In this document: piece after piece, positions 10,481 through 19,551 of the stretch
How positions within the stretch are numbered: position 1 is the first letter of the stretch
Layout of the letters: each line of letters opens with the position of its first letter
Virus record (IMG/VR): IMGVR_UViG_3300032331_002637
Span: 55,757 to 119,756 of that record
Reading direction: 5' to 3' (one strand)
Length of the DNA stretch: 64,000 nt
Origin: a virus
Translations under genes and position numbers: made by a program
Notes under the pieces: model-generated
The model's input: only the letters and a program-made list of their open reading frames with translations
Database searches by the model: none
Told to the model about the DNA's origin: nothing

Positions 10481-13264
10481 ATGCCGCAGATTAACATATT
10501 AAACATTTTACAGGGAGACAATCAATCAACAATAGTTGATAAGATTAATTATAACTATGACCAAATACTTAGTGCTGGTGGTGGTCCACAAGGACAACAA
10601 GGACTCATAGGTCCTACTGGATCAGTTGGTCCCCAAGGCCCTCAGGGCGTTCAAGGGGTACAAGGTCCTTCAGGAACTAAATGGTTTGTTCAAGATAGCG
10701 CTCCAGCTATTAGTAATATAACAGGATCTAATCCATGGACATTTCCCACATTAGGAGATTATTGGTTAGATCCAGATTCAGCAAATCAAGAAGTTTATGT
10801 ACTCTCTGCTACTGGATGGGTTGATACAGGATATGGATTAAATGCCGGGGAGTTATTTCAAAAAGTTACACCAATTGATATAGTTGGTGGAGCTACTGGT
10901 TCTGGTATATTAATATCAGGAACTGGAACTAGCGGTGCTACTGCTACTACATTGGTACTTTCTGATGCTTCAATTAATGATTATACACCAGGTGGATCAG
11001 CAATATATAATGTTAATTATGAAGGAGCTAAGTTAAAAATAGCTACTAGAAATGATAGACTTAAGATATTAAGTTTTGGTAGGGCTGATCTTGATATCAC
11101 AGCAGGAGCAGGTGCTACTGGATACCTAAAAAATCCTTCATTAGAATGGGCTACATCAAGCCCCGTAGCTCCTAATTTTTATGATATCTCTTTAATAAAC
11201 CCAGGAGGAGCTATAGTTATAAATTCTTCAGCTACTGCAGCTTCAGGAGGAGTAAATATTTTTGCTAAGGGCGAAATAACAGCAACGAGTAGCGAGGATA
11301 ACATAATGATAAAAACTGCAATACCAAATAAAGGCACCTTTATTAGTGCAGCTTCTAATGGTGGATTTCTAGAATTATCAAATCAATCATCGGGAATTCC
11401 TAGCAATAATACCAATGCTCCTTTATTTGCTAATTCAACAGGATTAGGTATCGGTTTAGGTACAGGTCAATTTAAACAATCAGGAGACGATTCAAGAAGA
11501 TTAGGGGTATTTGGAAATACTAGTATATCTAAAACTCTTTCACTACATACTGGAGTTTTATTTACGGGTAATGCTTTATCTCCTCTAAATAACAATAAAG
11601 GTGTATTATTTGTAGAGGGACACAGTATGTTCGGGCACACAAATCCTACCGGGGATAATTCAGGAGGAATACAAACAACTGGCCCAGCGGAAGCGCAAGG
11701 AAAATATCCTCAATTATTTATTACATCCCCTAACTACGGTCCAGGAATACAAATAAAAACCAAAGGCATCAATTACTCACCTAGAACAATAATTGGGGAT
11801 GGGATTTTTGATGGATCAGGAACTGGTCCTAGTATAACTCAAGAATTTTTTGCAGGAACTGGATATACCTTTTATCCTAACGGGCCTTTAATAAGCTACA
11901 CACATAAGATATCTAATATTGCAAATTCTGGAGCATCTGGTCCAGTTTTCTCTATTACAACTTTCACAAATGCGGGTAATTATAGTTATCCAGACTCTGC
12001 TTATAGAACTCTTATAGAGACTAAAAATTCTAATAAAAGATTAGAATTAATGGCTAATAGTTATTGGGGGGAAAACAGTATTATTATGGGAGTATCGGGT
12101 TCATCTCTTTTAACCATACGTGGTCAATCAGGTGCTACTTCGGGTGGTGTTTCTATTGGGGTCAATTCAAATGTAACTACATCTTTATCTCCTTTAACAG
12201 GATCAAATTTTAATAGTTTTGGTGTTATTACTACACCTAACAGAAATAATCATAGTTTATATGTTACAGGGGTTCAGACTATAGGAACAGATAATCCTAA
12301 ATCGTTGTTTAATCATCTCGGTATAAATCAAGGTAATCCTGTTGGAGGGAATTCTTTGCTTAAAATATCTAGAAATTTATATACAGCAACGACTTCGCCA
12401 CCTAAAGGTAAAGGAAGTATTGCAGGTGGATACTCTATCAATAATTATCCTAACGGTATAGAGATAACATCTTATCATCCAACTACATCATCTACACTTC
12501 CAGGAACACCTAATGACTCAGTTGCTATAGCAGTTGGAGCAGTAGATTTCTTAGATGGTGGAGCTGCAGGAAATGCGCCAGCAACTGGATTCTTTGTTAG
12601 TAATACTGGGCAAAATATAGCTGTTGGACAGTCTATAGATTATACTGCTGCTATAGGAGTTTCCGGAGCTGGTACAGATTATGCTATTAAAGCAAAAGGA
12701 AATGTTGGGGTAACAGGAAATGTTGAGGTAATAGGAAATGCTGGAGTGACTGGTAATCTTAATGTTTCAAATGATATAATAGGAGGAAACGATCTTACTG
12801 TTACAAATGATGTAATTATTGGACCAAGTACAGGATCTTTAACATTAAATGGAAGTAGTAAGATAAAGAAAATTTCTTCTGGACACATATTTTTCTATTT
12901 TAATGCAAGTATTTCGGAGGACCCTATAGTATATTATCCTGCATCTCCTACTGATCCTGATAATAAATCTCTCCCAGCAGGATTTACTATTAATGCTAGT
13001 GCAGGTTCATCGCTAAGCAATGCAGCTGCTGTAGTGATTGATCACCCAGCACAGAATCCTATTAAAACGTCGGTACAGGTAACGGGTAGATATGGTGATA
13101 ATGGCTACATTATGGCATTAGGGACTTTATTTTCAGCTCAGGCATTGGCCACTAATACCAATATTTACATGAGAGCCATGGTATCACCTGCGGGAGGAAC
13201 ATTTTGGGGAACCAATCAAAACGTTAAGCTAGGATTTAATTTTACTATTATAGAATACTATTAA
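10481..13264 (+). CDS. Tail fibre or appendage protein with collagen-like segment
   Basis: The 927-residue protein begins with a short N-terminal domain. Residues about 34-66 follow a Gly-X-Y collagen-like triplet run (GPQGQQG, GPTGSVGPQGPQG). The long remainder is Gly/Ser/Thr-rich with beta-helix-like spacing. A short repetitive patch near residues 735-770 alternates GNVGVTGN-type units, and the protein ends in a compact hydrophobic C-terminal domain. Collagen-like triplets in phages typically form trimeric fibre shafts. A 42-base gap precedes the start and contains GATATATAT. It is probably a virion fibre; receptor binding is an inference. Confidence 0.6.
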   Translation: MPQINILNILQGDNQSTIVDKINYNYDQILSAGGGPQGQQGLIGPTGSVGPQGPQGVQGVQGPSGTKWFVQDSAPAISNITGSNPWTFPTLGDYWLDPDSANQEVYVLSATGWVDTGYGLNAGELFQKVTPIDIVGGATGSGILISGTGTSGATATTLVLSDASINDYTPGGSAIYNVNYEGAKLKIATRNDRLKILSFGRADLDITAGAGATGYLKNPSLEWATSSPVAPNFYDISLINPGGAIVINSSATAASGGVNIFAKGEITATSSEDNIMIKTAIPNKGTFISAASNGGFLELSNQSSGIPSNNTNAPLFANSTGLGIGLGTGQFKQSGDDSRRLGVFGNTSISKTLSLHTGVLFTGNALSPLNNNKGVLFVEGHSMFGHTNPTGDNSGGIQTTGPAEAQGKYPQLFITSPNYGPGIQIKTKGINYSPRTIIGDGIFDGSGTGPSITQEFFAGTGYTFYPNGPLISYTHKISNIANSGASGPVFSITTFTNAGNYSYPDSAYRTLIETKNSNKRLELMANSYWGENSIIMGVSGSSLLTIRGQSGATSGGVSIGVNSNVTTSLSPLTGSNFNSFGVITTPNRNNHSLYVTGVQTIGTDNPKSLFNHLGINQGNPVGGNSLLKISRNLYTATTSPPKGKGSIAGGYSINNYPNGIEITSYHPTTSSTLPGTPNDSVAIAVGAVDFLDGGAAGNAPATGFFVSNTGQNIAVGQSIDYTAAIGVSGAGTDYAIKAKGNVGVTGNVEVIGNAGVTGNLNVSNDIIGGNDLTVTNDVIIGPSTGSLTLNGSSKIKKISSGHIFFYFNASISEDPIVYYPASPTDPDNKSLPAGFTINASAGSSLSNAAAVVIDHPAQNPIKTSVQVTGRYGDNGYIMALGTLFSAQALATNTNIYMRAMVSPAGGTFWGTNQNVKLGFNFTIIEYY

Positions 13265-13265
13265 T

Positions 13266-13469
13266 ATGAAGAAATGGTTTATTGAACAATATAATGATAT
13301 ACATGATAATCTTTCCGCAATAGAGAAAGAGATTGGATATCATTTAGAGAACAAAGAGAATCTTATCGGTCACGAAGAGATTATCGAGTCTCTTAAAACC
13401 AGAGCTCAATTAGAGATTGAGCGATTAAATAAAACAAGAGAAGATGAAAGAAGAATCTTTAATTACTAA
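13266..13469 (+). CDS. Small charged helical protein of unknown function
   Basis: The 67-residue protein is rich in Glu, Lys, Asn and Ile, and is predicted by eye to be nearly all helix. It has no Cys, no membrane segment and no recognised motif. It starts one base after the collagen-like protein's stop. Its end overlaps the possible early start of the next gene by 26 bases. Position suggests a small tail-assembly or lysis-cassette accessory factor, but nothing in the sequence confirms that. Confidence 0.5.
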   Translation: MKKWFIEQYNDIHDNLSAIEKEIGYHLENKENLIGHEEIIESLKTRAQLEIERLNKTREDERRIFNY

Positions 13470-14241
13470 AATGCTTAAAAGAAAGGATATTGTGCTTCTA
13501 GCAATAGTTGCTGCACTTTGTTTATTGCTATTTAGACAGTGCGACAGCAACTTATCACTTAAGTCACAGATCAAGATACAGAATATGAATTTAGATGCGT
13601 TAAAAGACACTGTACGCATCCAAGAAAATAAAGCTGGAGAAGCAACTTATGTGAGAAAGACCTTATTGTCTTCTAAGGAAGATTTAGAAAAACTCAATAA
13701 AGGATTAGCTGAAGAATTAGATAAGCAGAAGGGAAAGGTTATAGTGATTGAGAAGGTAATAACCGAGACTAAAGTTGATACACATTATGTAAATAATTAT
13801 CTCACTAGTTATCAAAACGGTAATTATAGTTTAGATTGGAAATATGATTCTTTATTTTCTGTAAACAATTACAGAAAATTTTCAGGTAAGAGTTTCTTTA
13901 TTGTAGACACAATTAATAATAGTGTTATTCCAGGAAAAACCAGAATAGATCAAGACGAAATGGGATTCTCATTTATCACTGGTCTTAGAGAGAAAGATAA
14001 AGCTCTTGAAATATTTGTAACTCCTAAATATCCAGGAATGAAAATCACAGATATTGAGGGTGCTGTTATAGATCCTTATAAGTCTGATGTTCTTAAGTCA
14101 ATGTTTCCCAACAAAAAATGGTCAGTTGGACCTTATGTTGGAATTGGCGTGGGAGCAGGATATGGACTTAATGGTAAACCTATTGCTGGACCGGTATTTA
14201 ATATAGGATTGGGTGTTCAGTATTCTTGGTTTAAATTTTAA
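13444..14241 (+). CDS. Membrane-anchored coiled-coil protein with Gly-rich beta C terminus (possible spanin-like)
   Basis: Residues about 15-31 form a single strong membrane segment near the N terminus (IVLLAIVAALCLLLF). A charged helical region follows (about 35-105), probably in the periplasm. The C terminus (about 228-265) alternates Gly and hydrophobic residues and ends in Phe, as do outer-membrane beta strands. This layout would let the protein span the periplasm, as a spanin does. A second ATG at 13471, one base after the upstream stop, would give 256 residues and avoid the 26-base overlap, so it may be the true start. No lipobox is visible. The spanin role is speculative. Confidence 0.6.
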   Translation: MKEESLITKMLKRKDIVLLAIVAALCLLLFRQCDSNLSLKSQIKIQNMNLDALKDTVRIQENKAGEATYVRKTLLSSKEDLEKLNKGLAEELDKQKGKVIVIEKVITETKVDTHYVNNYLTSYQNGNYSLDWKYDSLFSVNNYRKFSGKSFFIVDTINNSVIPGKTRIDQDEMGFSFITGLREKDKALEIFVTPKYPGMKITDIEGAVIDPYKSDVLKSMFPNKKWSVGPYVGIGVGAGYGLNGKPIAGPVFNIGLGVQYSWFKF

Positions 14242-14255
14242 GGAATATATAGAAC

Positions 14256-16604
14256 ATGGCTAGCTACACATCAACACAAAGGTTTGTTAAAATCACTGAT
14301 TACTTATTATTAGAGTATAATTACACAACTGCACCAACTCCTGAAATATATTATGTTAATACTGGATTCCCTGCAATAGGATTTGAAAAAATAGTAAATG
14401 GGTATTTTGATAACACTGTACAGATATTAAATGATCCTAATGCAGAAGCCACAACAAACAATGTTAGGGATTTAAGTGTAGTCCAGATTGACAAAAATAG
14501 ATTTGTTACATTAGATAAAGATTACTTAGTTCCTTATTTAGATACAGATCCTAAATTAACTTCAGTAAGTAATCTTCCTGTAGTGTTTCCTTCTAACATA
14601 GGAGTTTATTATGACTCTGTAAAATTCCATATTGTATCAGGATACAATTTTGATAATCTTGATGGTGTAATTTTGCAAGCTAAATATCAAGAAAGAACTG
14701 GGAAAAAAGCCACGGTAATGCAGATTTTGTTACAAAAATCTGATGTATTATTATCAGTTTTAAATCCTAATCCTATTTATTTAGGGGGTGCTTTATATGA
14801 CAGATATGTAGAGGTTAAGATTCCTGCCTATGCTAATATGGTTTATGAGTTTGAAGTACTGAATGGAAATTCCACACAGTCAAGCACATTAGCTGCAAAG
14901 ATATCTTCAGATGGAAAAGGATTCTTAAAAGATGCTCCTGTAGAGTTTACAATATTTGAAGTCACACAGACTGTTCTTAAAAATGGATATCAGAATTATA
15001 TAGGTCAAACTAGATCACAGCTCAGTATATTTCCCAAAGATAATTTTAGTTCTTTAGCTGGGGTTATTCAGGAGAATCAATTTTATAATTATTTAGAATT
15101 CTATCCCACATGGGATGGTAATTTTTTAGAAGATTTCTTAACAGCAGAAGGAAAGGTGGGAAATACCTATTATGTTGTTAATGAGCTAGAGGTAAAAGAG
15201 CAAGTGGGTCTTTCTTATATAACTACATACAATTTTTCTAGCACACAAATAGACGATTTTAACTATCCTTCTATATTTAGGCCAGTTTTAACTAATCCTT
15301 TATCCACATCTTTTGTTGTGAATTACACTATGAGATTGGTTAATAAAGGAAATCAGAATCAGATCATAAGAAGATCTACATTTTCTTCCTTTGATATAAA
15401 CAAATACGGAAAAGAAAATAATGTAATAAATCTTACTACTGGTGCATATGCTCAGAAAGTTTATAATAAAATAATACAAGCACCTAATCTTATTTCTGGT
15501 GTGGGAGTTGCTCCTAATGTCACTCCATTAGAAAAGAAAATACCAGTATTTTATAAAGATAATAATATTTCAGTAACACAGGAAACTATAATTATAGATA
15601 AAGACGGTAATGTGATATCAGAAACATCAGGTCCAGACGTAACACAATTATACGGTCAAGGTAAAGCCAAGATTTTAATAGATCCTTTTGATAACTTCTA
15701 TAAATTCACAGTGTATAATTTAAAAGATGCAACAACTCCAGAGATAATAGATCTTGGTAATTCTTTAACTTATTATATGGTATTTTTAGATTCTAGTGGT
15801 CAGAGTGTTAGGGTGGAAAATATAAAGAATAAAACATCAATATCTAATCCTTCACAGGGACAGGTTTCATTTAAGGTTGTTGGATCTAATTCTAAAAAAA
15901 TTCTTGGATTTATTAGTAAAGAATTTTATATAGTTTCTAAGACCCCAGATGGCATAGAAACTAAGCTATATTCTGGATCTTGGCAAAATCAGTCTGAGTT
16001 TTTAGCAAGTACTAATACAATTCAAGTTGCTACTACAACTGGAGTTACTGGAGCTACTACAACCACAACTACAACTGTTTCTTCAACAGGAACAACAGGA
16101 ACAACAGGAACTTCAACAACTACAGGAAATCAAATTAATTCTAAAGTACCAATTACTAAAGTTAACAAAGCTATAAAAGATTATGTTTTGGGAAGTAGCT
16201 CTATACTAAGTGTTAAACCCGCTACACAATTAAATTCTACAGGATCTGGAGTTTCTGTTGGAAAATCGTCATTATCCATACAAAGTTCTTTACAATCGGT
16301 TAATATAAATATACCAGCTTTAGCTGATTCAATAGCAGGTAAAGAATCACTAATATTTGGGGCAACAGTGATTGTGTCTGATGTACAAAAAGTAGTTAAT
16401 TATTATTTTACACCAGGATCCCCTGGAGCAACATTATTTAAAGGTATAAAACCTAGTCAATTCTTAACTGCAGCTTTACAGATTCACCCTAAATTAGCAA
16501 ATGGAACTTTTGATCCCACATATGTCAAATATTGTAATGCTTTAGTATTTCCTGTTACTAATGATCCTGAAGCAGCTGCAAATAAAGGTAAGACAAAGAA
16601 ATAA
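14256..16604 (+). CDS. Tail structural protein with Thr/Gly-rich linker
   Basis: The 782-residue protein is beta-rich through residues 1-580. It then has a low-complexity Thr/Gly/Ser linker (about 590-625, runs of TTTTTT and GTTGT) and a C-terminal domain of about 150 residues. No catalytic signature is evident. The gene lies between a membrane protein and a tail-tube-like protein, and GGAATATATAG sits directly upstream of its ATG. The linker suggests two independently folded parts, such as a baseplate body and a tip. The assignment as virion component rests on composition and context. Confidence 0.5.
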   Translation: MASYTSTQRFVKITDYLLLEYNYTTAPTPEIYYVNTGFPAIGFEKIVNGYFDNTVQILNDPNAEATTNNVRDLSVVQIDKNRFVTLDKDYLVPYLDTDPKLTSVSNLPVVFPSNIGVYYDSVKFHIVSGYNFDNLDGVILQAKYQERTGKKATVMQILLQKSDVLLSVLNPNPIYLGGALYDRYVEVKIPAYANMVYEFEVLNGNSTQSSTLAAKISSDGKGFLKDAPVEFTIFEVTQTVLKNGYQNYIGQTRSQLSIFPKDNFSSLAGVIQENQFYNYLEFYPTWDGNFLEDFLTAEGKVGNTYYVVNELEVKEQVGLSYITTYNFSSTQIDDFNYPSIFRPVLTNPLSTSFVVNYTMRLVNKGNQNQIIRRSTFSSFDINKYGKENNVINLTTGAYAQKVYNKIIQAPNLISGVGVAPNVTPLEKKIPVFYKDNNISVTQETIIIDKDGNVISETSGPDVTQLYGQGKAKILIDPFDNFYKFTVYNLKDATTPEIIDLGNSLTYYMVFLDSSGQSVRVENIKNKTSISNPSQGQVSFKVVGSNSKKILGFISKEFYIVSKTPDGIETKLYSGSWQNQSEFLASTNTIQVATTTGVTGATTTTTTTVSSTGTTGTTGTSTTTGNQINSKVPITKVNKAIKDYVLGSSSILSVKPATQLNSTGSGVSVGKSSLSIQSSLQSVNINIPALADSIAGKESLIFGATVIVSDVQKVVNYYFTPGSPGATLFKGIKPSQFLTAALQIHPKLANGTFDPTYVKYCNALVFPVTNDPEAAANKGKTKK

Positions 16605-16611
16605 TTAACAA

Positions 16612-17163
16612 ATGATTTTAAATGCTAGACAGAATGGTTTCATCTTTAATTTTCCTAAGGGATTTGTAGTTGATAGTGTAATTGATAAGTATTCTAAATA
16701 TGTTAAGAGAATGCCCATTCCTTATGACACAGTAAATGACTTTATAAATTCAACTATTCAGCAAGTTAATTTTCCCACACTCAGAACTATAGATACTGTG
16801 GAACAAATTAGACCTGGTGGTTTTAAACAAACTTATAAGAGTGCTACAACTCTACAAAATTTAATACAAAGAGATTTCACTGTCACTTTTAAGTTGGGCG
16901 AAGGATTTATAAACTATTGGATTTTGTATGAGAACATAATAAAGTTCTTGGATTTCCAAAATCCGGAACAATATCTACAGGACTTTAGATTATTATTACT
17001 TGATAATGAGGGAGTTGTTATGGCTAGCGTGCTTCTACAACAGCCGGTCTTCACTTCATTATCTGAAATACAATTGAACTACGCTTCAAGTACACCTCAA
17101 TTTTCTACTTTCTCAATAGGATTTAAATGTAATTACGTGGATGTTAAACTTGAAATCGGATAA
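16612..17163 (+). CDS. Tail tube-like protein (T4 gp19/gp54 fold suspected)
   Basis: The 183 residues are close to the length of T4 tail tube gp19 (163). The order of elements also fits. There is an N-terminal FNFPKGF strand, a central F-x-V-x-F-K-L strand followed by an amphipathic helix, and a late LSEIQLNYASSTPQ hairpin. A final strand, FSTFSIGFKCNYVDV, resembles the gp19 pattern 'gel-qld ... tFev-ydy'. It would form the inner tail channel or its baseplate cap. The last 23 bases overlap the next gene. The similarity is read by eye and needs a profile search; other tube-fold proteins are possible. Confidence 0.45.
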   Translation: MILNARQNGFIFNFPKGFVVDSVIDKYSKYVKRMPIPYDTVNDFINSTIQQVNFPTLRTIDTVEQIRPGGFKQTYKSATTLQNLIQRDFTVTFKLGEGFINYWILYENIIKFLDFQNPEQYLQDFRLLLLDNEGVVMASVLLQQPVFTSLSEIQLNYASSTPQFSTFSIGFKCNYVDVKLEIG

Positions 17164-17818
17164 GAGAATAGTCGGTGTCGATTTTTCGTTGAACTCTCCT
17201 GGGTTTTGTATACTAACAAATGATAGCTGTAAATGGATAAGTCTTCATAGAACAACTAACATCATAGATAAGATGCTTAAAAAAGAGGGATCTCCTTTTA
17301 AAGTTCTCAATGATAATGGGAGTGTCTCAATAAATATTATTTCCAAGAAAGAATTTACTGGAGAATATCACGAGAAGGAAAGACAGAAGATTTTAAACGC
17401 TGTTTATTTTTCTGAAGTTGCTTTGGATCTTTTATCCCCATATCTCGACGAGAACACTATAGTGGGTATGGAAGGTTTATCTTTTGGATCTAATGGTAAT
17501 TCACTTATAGATATTTCTATGACAACCGCTCTAATTAGAGCTGGTGTAGTTAAGAAAATAAATCCTGATAATTTCTATGTGATCTCTCCGACTACACTTA
17601 AGAAATTTGCAGTAAAAGGAAATGCTAAGAAAGATGAGCTTTATTGTAAGCTTATAGAAGACAGAATATCTGAGGACAGATTAAAACCACTTTTGAATGT
17701 TTTGAAAGAATATAAGGATTTATGGATCAAAGGAGCAGGTAAGGTTGAGAACCCTTGTTCCGATATAATTGATGCAACATGGATCTGTTTGTTTATTGAA
17801 GAGAATTTTTTAAAATAA
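17141..17818 (+). CDS. RuvC-like Holliday junction resolvase
   Basis: The 225-residue protein has an RNase H/RuvC-type fold signature. The first strand contains the acidic residue D14 in VGVDFSL. A second acidic residue lies in VGMEGLSFG (about residue 110). The C-terminal helix carries the D-x-x-D pair in DIIDATW. An internal YVISPTTLKKF segment followed by a Lys-rich KGNAKKDE stretch matches RuvC-family DNA contacts. In T4 this job is done by the unrelated gp49 nuclease, so this would be a replacement that trims branched DNA before packaging. It overlaps the tail-tube-like gene by 23 bases and precedes the recombination genes. Confidence 0.7.
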   Translation: MLNLKSDKRIVGVDFSLNSPGFCILTNDSCKWISLHRTTNIIDKMLKKEGSPFKVLNDNGSVSINIISKKEFTGEYHEKERQKILNAVYFSEVALDLLSPYLDENTIVGMEGLSFGSNGNSLIDISMTTALIRAGVVKKINPDNFYVISPTTLKKFAVKGNAKKDELYCKLIEDRISEDRLKPLLNVLKEYKDLWIKGAGKVENPCSDIIDATWICLFIEENFLK

Positions 17819-17823
17819 AATAT

Positions 17824-18522
17824 ATGCTTAATATATGCAAAATATGTATTATTGAAAAACCTATTGATCAATTCTATAATATAAATAAGTATAGTAATTC
17901 TACATGTAAGGAATGTATAAAATCTGCAAAATCGTTAAAATATATGAATAGCGTAATAAGGGATTATAAAAAGAATAATAGGATATTAAAAGAAAGGAAG
18001 GAATTAATAGAATGTGCATATTCTATTTTTGGAGATCTTTATATGTATAATGAGATAGAATATAAAGGATCATTAAATAAGGTAAATATTCATTGTAAAA
18101 ATCATGGAGATTTTTTAATAAGACCTAGAGATTTAAAAAATGGACATGGATGTCCAAAATGTGGAAATATTAGAAAGGGATATAGCAGAAATAGATTTTT
18201 AGATAATAATAATATTTCTTATTTTTATATATTATTATGTAAAAATCATAACGAATCATTTGTAAAAATAGGAATAACTAAAAATAATATTAAAAATAGA
18301 TACAGCTCAAATAAATCTATGCCGTATGACTTTTTCATATATAAAATAATAGAAGGAGATCCTACTGAAATATTTGATACAGAGAAGGAATTAAAAATAA
18401 TGCTTAAACAATTTCAATATTTTCCGTCAATTATTTTTTGTGGATCAAAAACTGAATGCTTCAATAATAATTCATTAGAAATATTATCTAAAGTCGAAAC
18501 ATTCACTAGATTTGAGGTATAA
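17824..18522 (+). CDS. Free-standing homing endonuclease, GIY-YIG/T5orf172-like
   Basis: The 232-residue protein has three parts. Residues about 5-35 form a zinc knuckle with paired C-x-x-C motifs (CKIC and CKEC). Residues about 70-120 form a DUF723-like block with CKNHGDF and CPKCGN. Residues about 134-200 resemble the GIY-YIG/T5orf172 nuclease fold, with FYILLC, VKIGITKN and a downstream R. The gene is strikingly AT-rich, with AAA/AAT/ATA codons well above its neighbours, which suggests recent acquisition. It sits between the resolvase and the gp32 gene with no disruption, as free-standing homing endonucleases do. The precise nuclease family needs a profile search. Confidence 0.65.
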   Translation: MLNICKICIIEKPIDQFYNINKYSNSTCKECIKSAKSLKYMNSVIRDYKKNNRILKERKELIECAYSIFGDLYMYNEIEYKGSLNKVNIHCKNHGDFLIRPRDLKNGHGCPKCGNIRKGYSRNRFLDNNNISYFYILLCKNHNESFVKIGITKNNIKNRYSSNKSMPYDFFIYKIIEGDPTEIFDTEKELKIMLKQFQYFPSIIFCGSKTECFNNNSLEILSKVETFTRFEV

Positions 18523-18557
18523 CATGTATAAATTATTAAAATAAATTAGAAAAAATT

Positions 18558-19538
18558 ATGGAAAATTACAGAGAAAATCAGGATTTTGACATCTTTAATC
18601 TTGACAACGAATCGTTTGTTAAGCAGGAAATTAAAACAAAAGACGATGATGAGTTTATTTATAAACCTTATCCCGAATTAGGAAAAGACGGAGTGTATAA
18701 ATCTTTAATTAGATTCTTACCCAACATCACAAATCCTAAAAAATCTAAAATTCACCAATATTATGTTTGGCTGAAAGACCCAGTAGACGGAGCAAATCAC
18801 AAAGCTATTTGTCCATCTACAGTGGGAAAAAAATCAATACTTAAAGATCTTTTTTGGAAGCTTAAAAATTCTGCTTCTGCTAAAGATCAGGATTTATCTA
18901 AATCATTCTCTAGAAAAGAAGATTTTTATTCTTTAATTCAAGTAGTTAAAGATGCAAATCGACCAGACTTGGAAGGTAAAATTATGATATTCAAATTCGG
19001 TAGAAAGGTTAACGATATGATCGAGCAACAAATCAAACCAGAATTCGGAAATCCTTCAAATCCTTATGACTTATTCGAAGGTAAAAACTTCGGTCTTCAA
19101 GTGAGAAAAGTTGGAGAATGGAACAACTATGATCTTTGTCAATTTGTAGGAGATAAAATGGCTTTAATTATTGATGGAGTATCAGTAGAAAGATCTGAAG
19201 AAGGTAGAGAGATGGTTACAAACTTTCTTAAGACTGGCCCTTTAGATATAGAAAAATATGATTATTCTGACTGGGACGATGAAGAGAATGAAAAAATTAT
19301 GAGAATTATTAGAAACACAATTCCTGACGGAAGAATGGTTTCTGAGATTATCGGAACTAGTTCAGATTCTAAACCAGTAAGTACAACTGCTTCTGTAGAT
19401 TCATTCTACGAAGATGCTAATAGCAGAACATCAACCCAAGAATCTAATGATACAGAGGATGAAGCTCCTGCTAAACCTGCTAAAGCACCAGCTAAAAAAT
19501 CTGCACCATCTTTGGATGATCTTTATAACGATCTATAA
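18558..19538 (+). CDS. 32: Single-stranded DNA-binding protein, T4 gp32-like
   Basis: The 326-residue length is near T4 gp32 (301). The protein has a basic/aromatic central OB-fold-like body, with clustered YKPYPE, RFLPN, YYVWLKDP and Lys-rich stretches. A Ser/Ala/Pro linker follows, then an acidic tail ending DDLYNDL, much like gp32's acidic C terminus that recruits partners. It coats single-stranded DNA at the fork and helps UvsX/UvsY exchange. The His-Cys-Cys-Cys zinc module of T4 gp32 is not evident; only one Cys (CPSTVGKK) is seen in that region. It is followed 13 bases later by the primase gene. Confidence 0.8.
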   Translation: MENYRENQDFDIFNLDNESFVKQEIKTKDDDEFIYKPYPELGKDGVYKSLIRFLPNITNPKKSKIHQYYVWLKDPVDGANHKAICPSTVGKKSILKDLFWKLKNSASAKDQDLSKSFSRKEDFYSLIQVVKDANRPDLEGKIMIFKFGRKVNDMIEQQIKPEFGNPSNPYDLFEGKNFGLQVRKVGEWNNYDLCQFVGDKMALIIDGVSVERSEEGREMVTNFLKTGPLDIEKYDYSDWDDEENEKIMRIIRNTIPDGRMVSEIIGTSSDSKPVSTTASVDSFYEDANSRTSTQESNDTEDEAPAKPAKAPAKKSAPSLDDLYNDL

Positions 19539-19551
19539 ATAATGGATTGTT

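Noticed and set aside
10471-19541. TATAAATA matches to the T4 late promoter (at about 10471 and 19534)
   Set aside because: Both are isolated and too close to or far from a consistent start. In an AT-rich genome two matches are expected. GATATATAA recurs far more.
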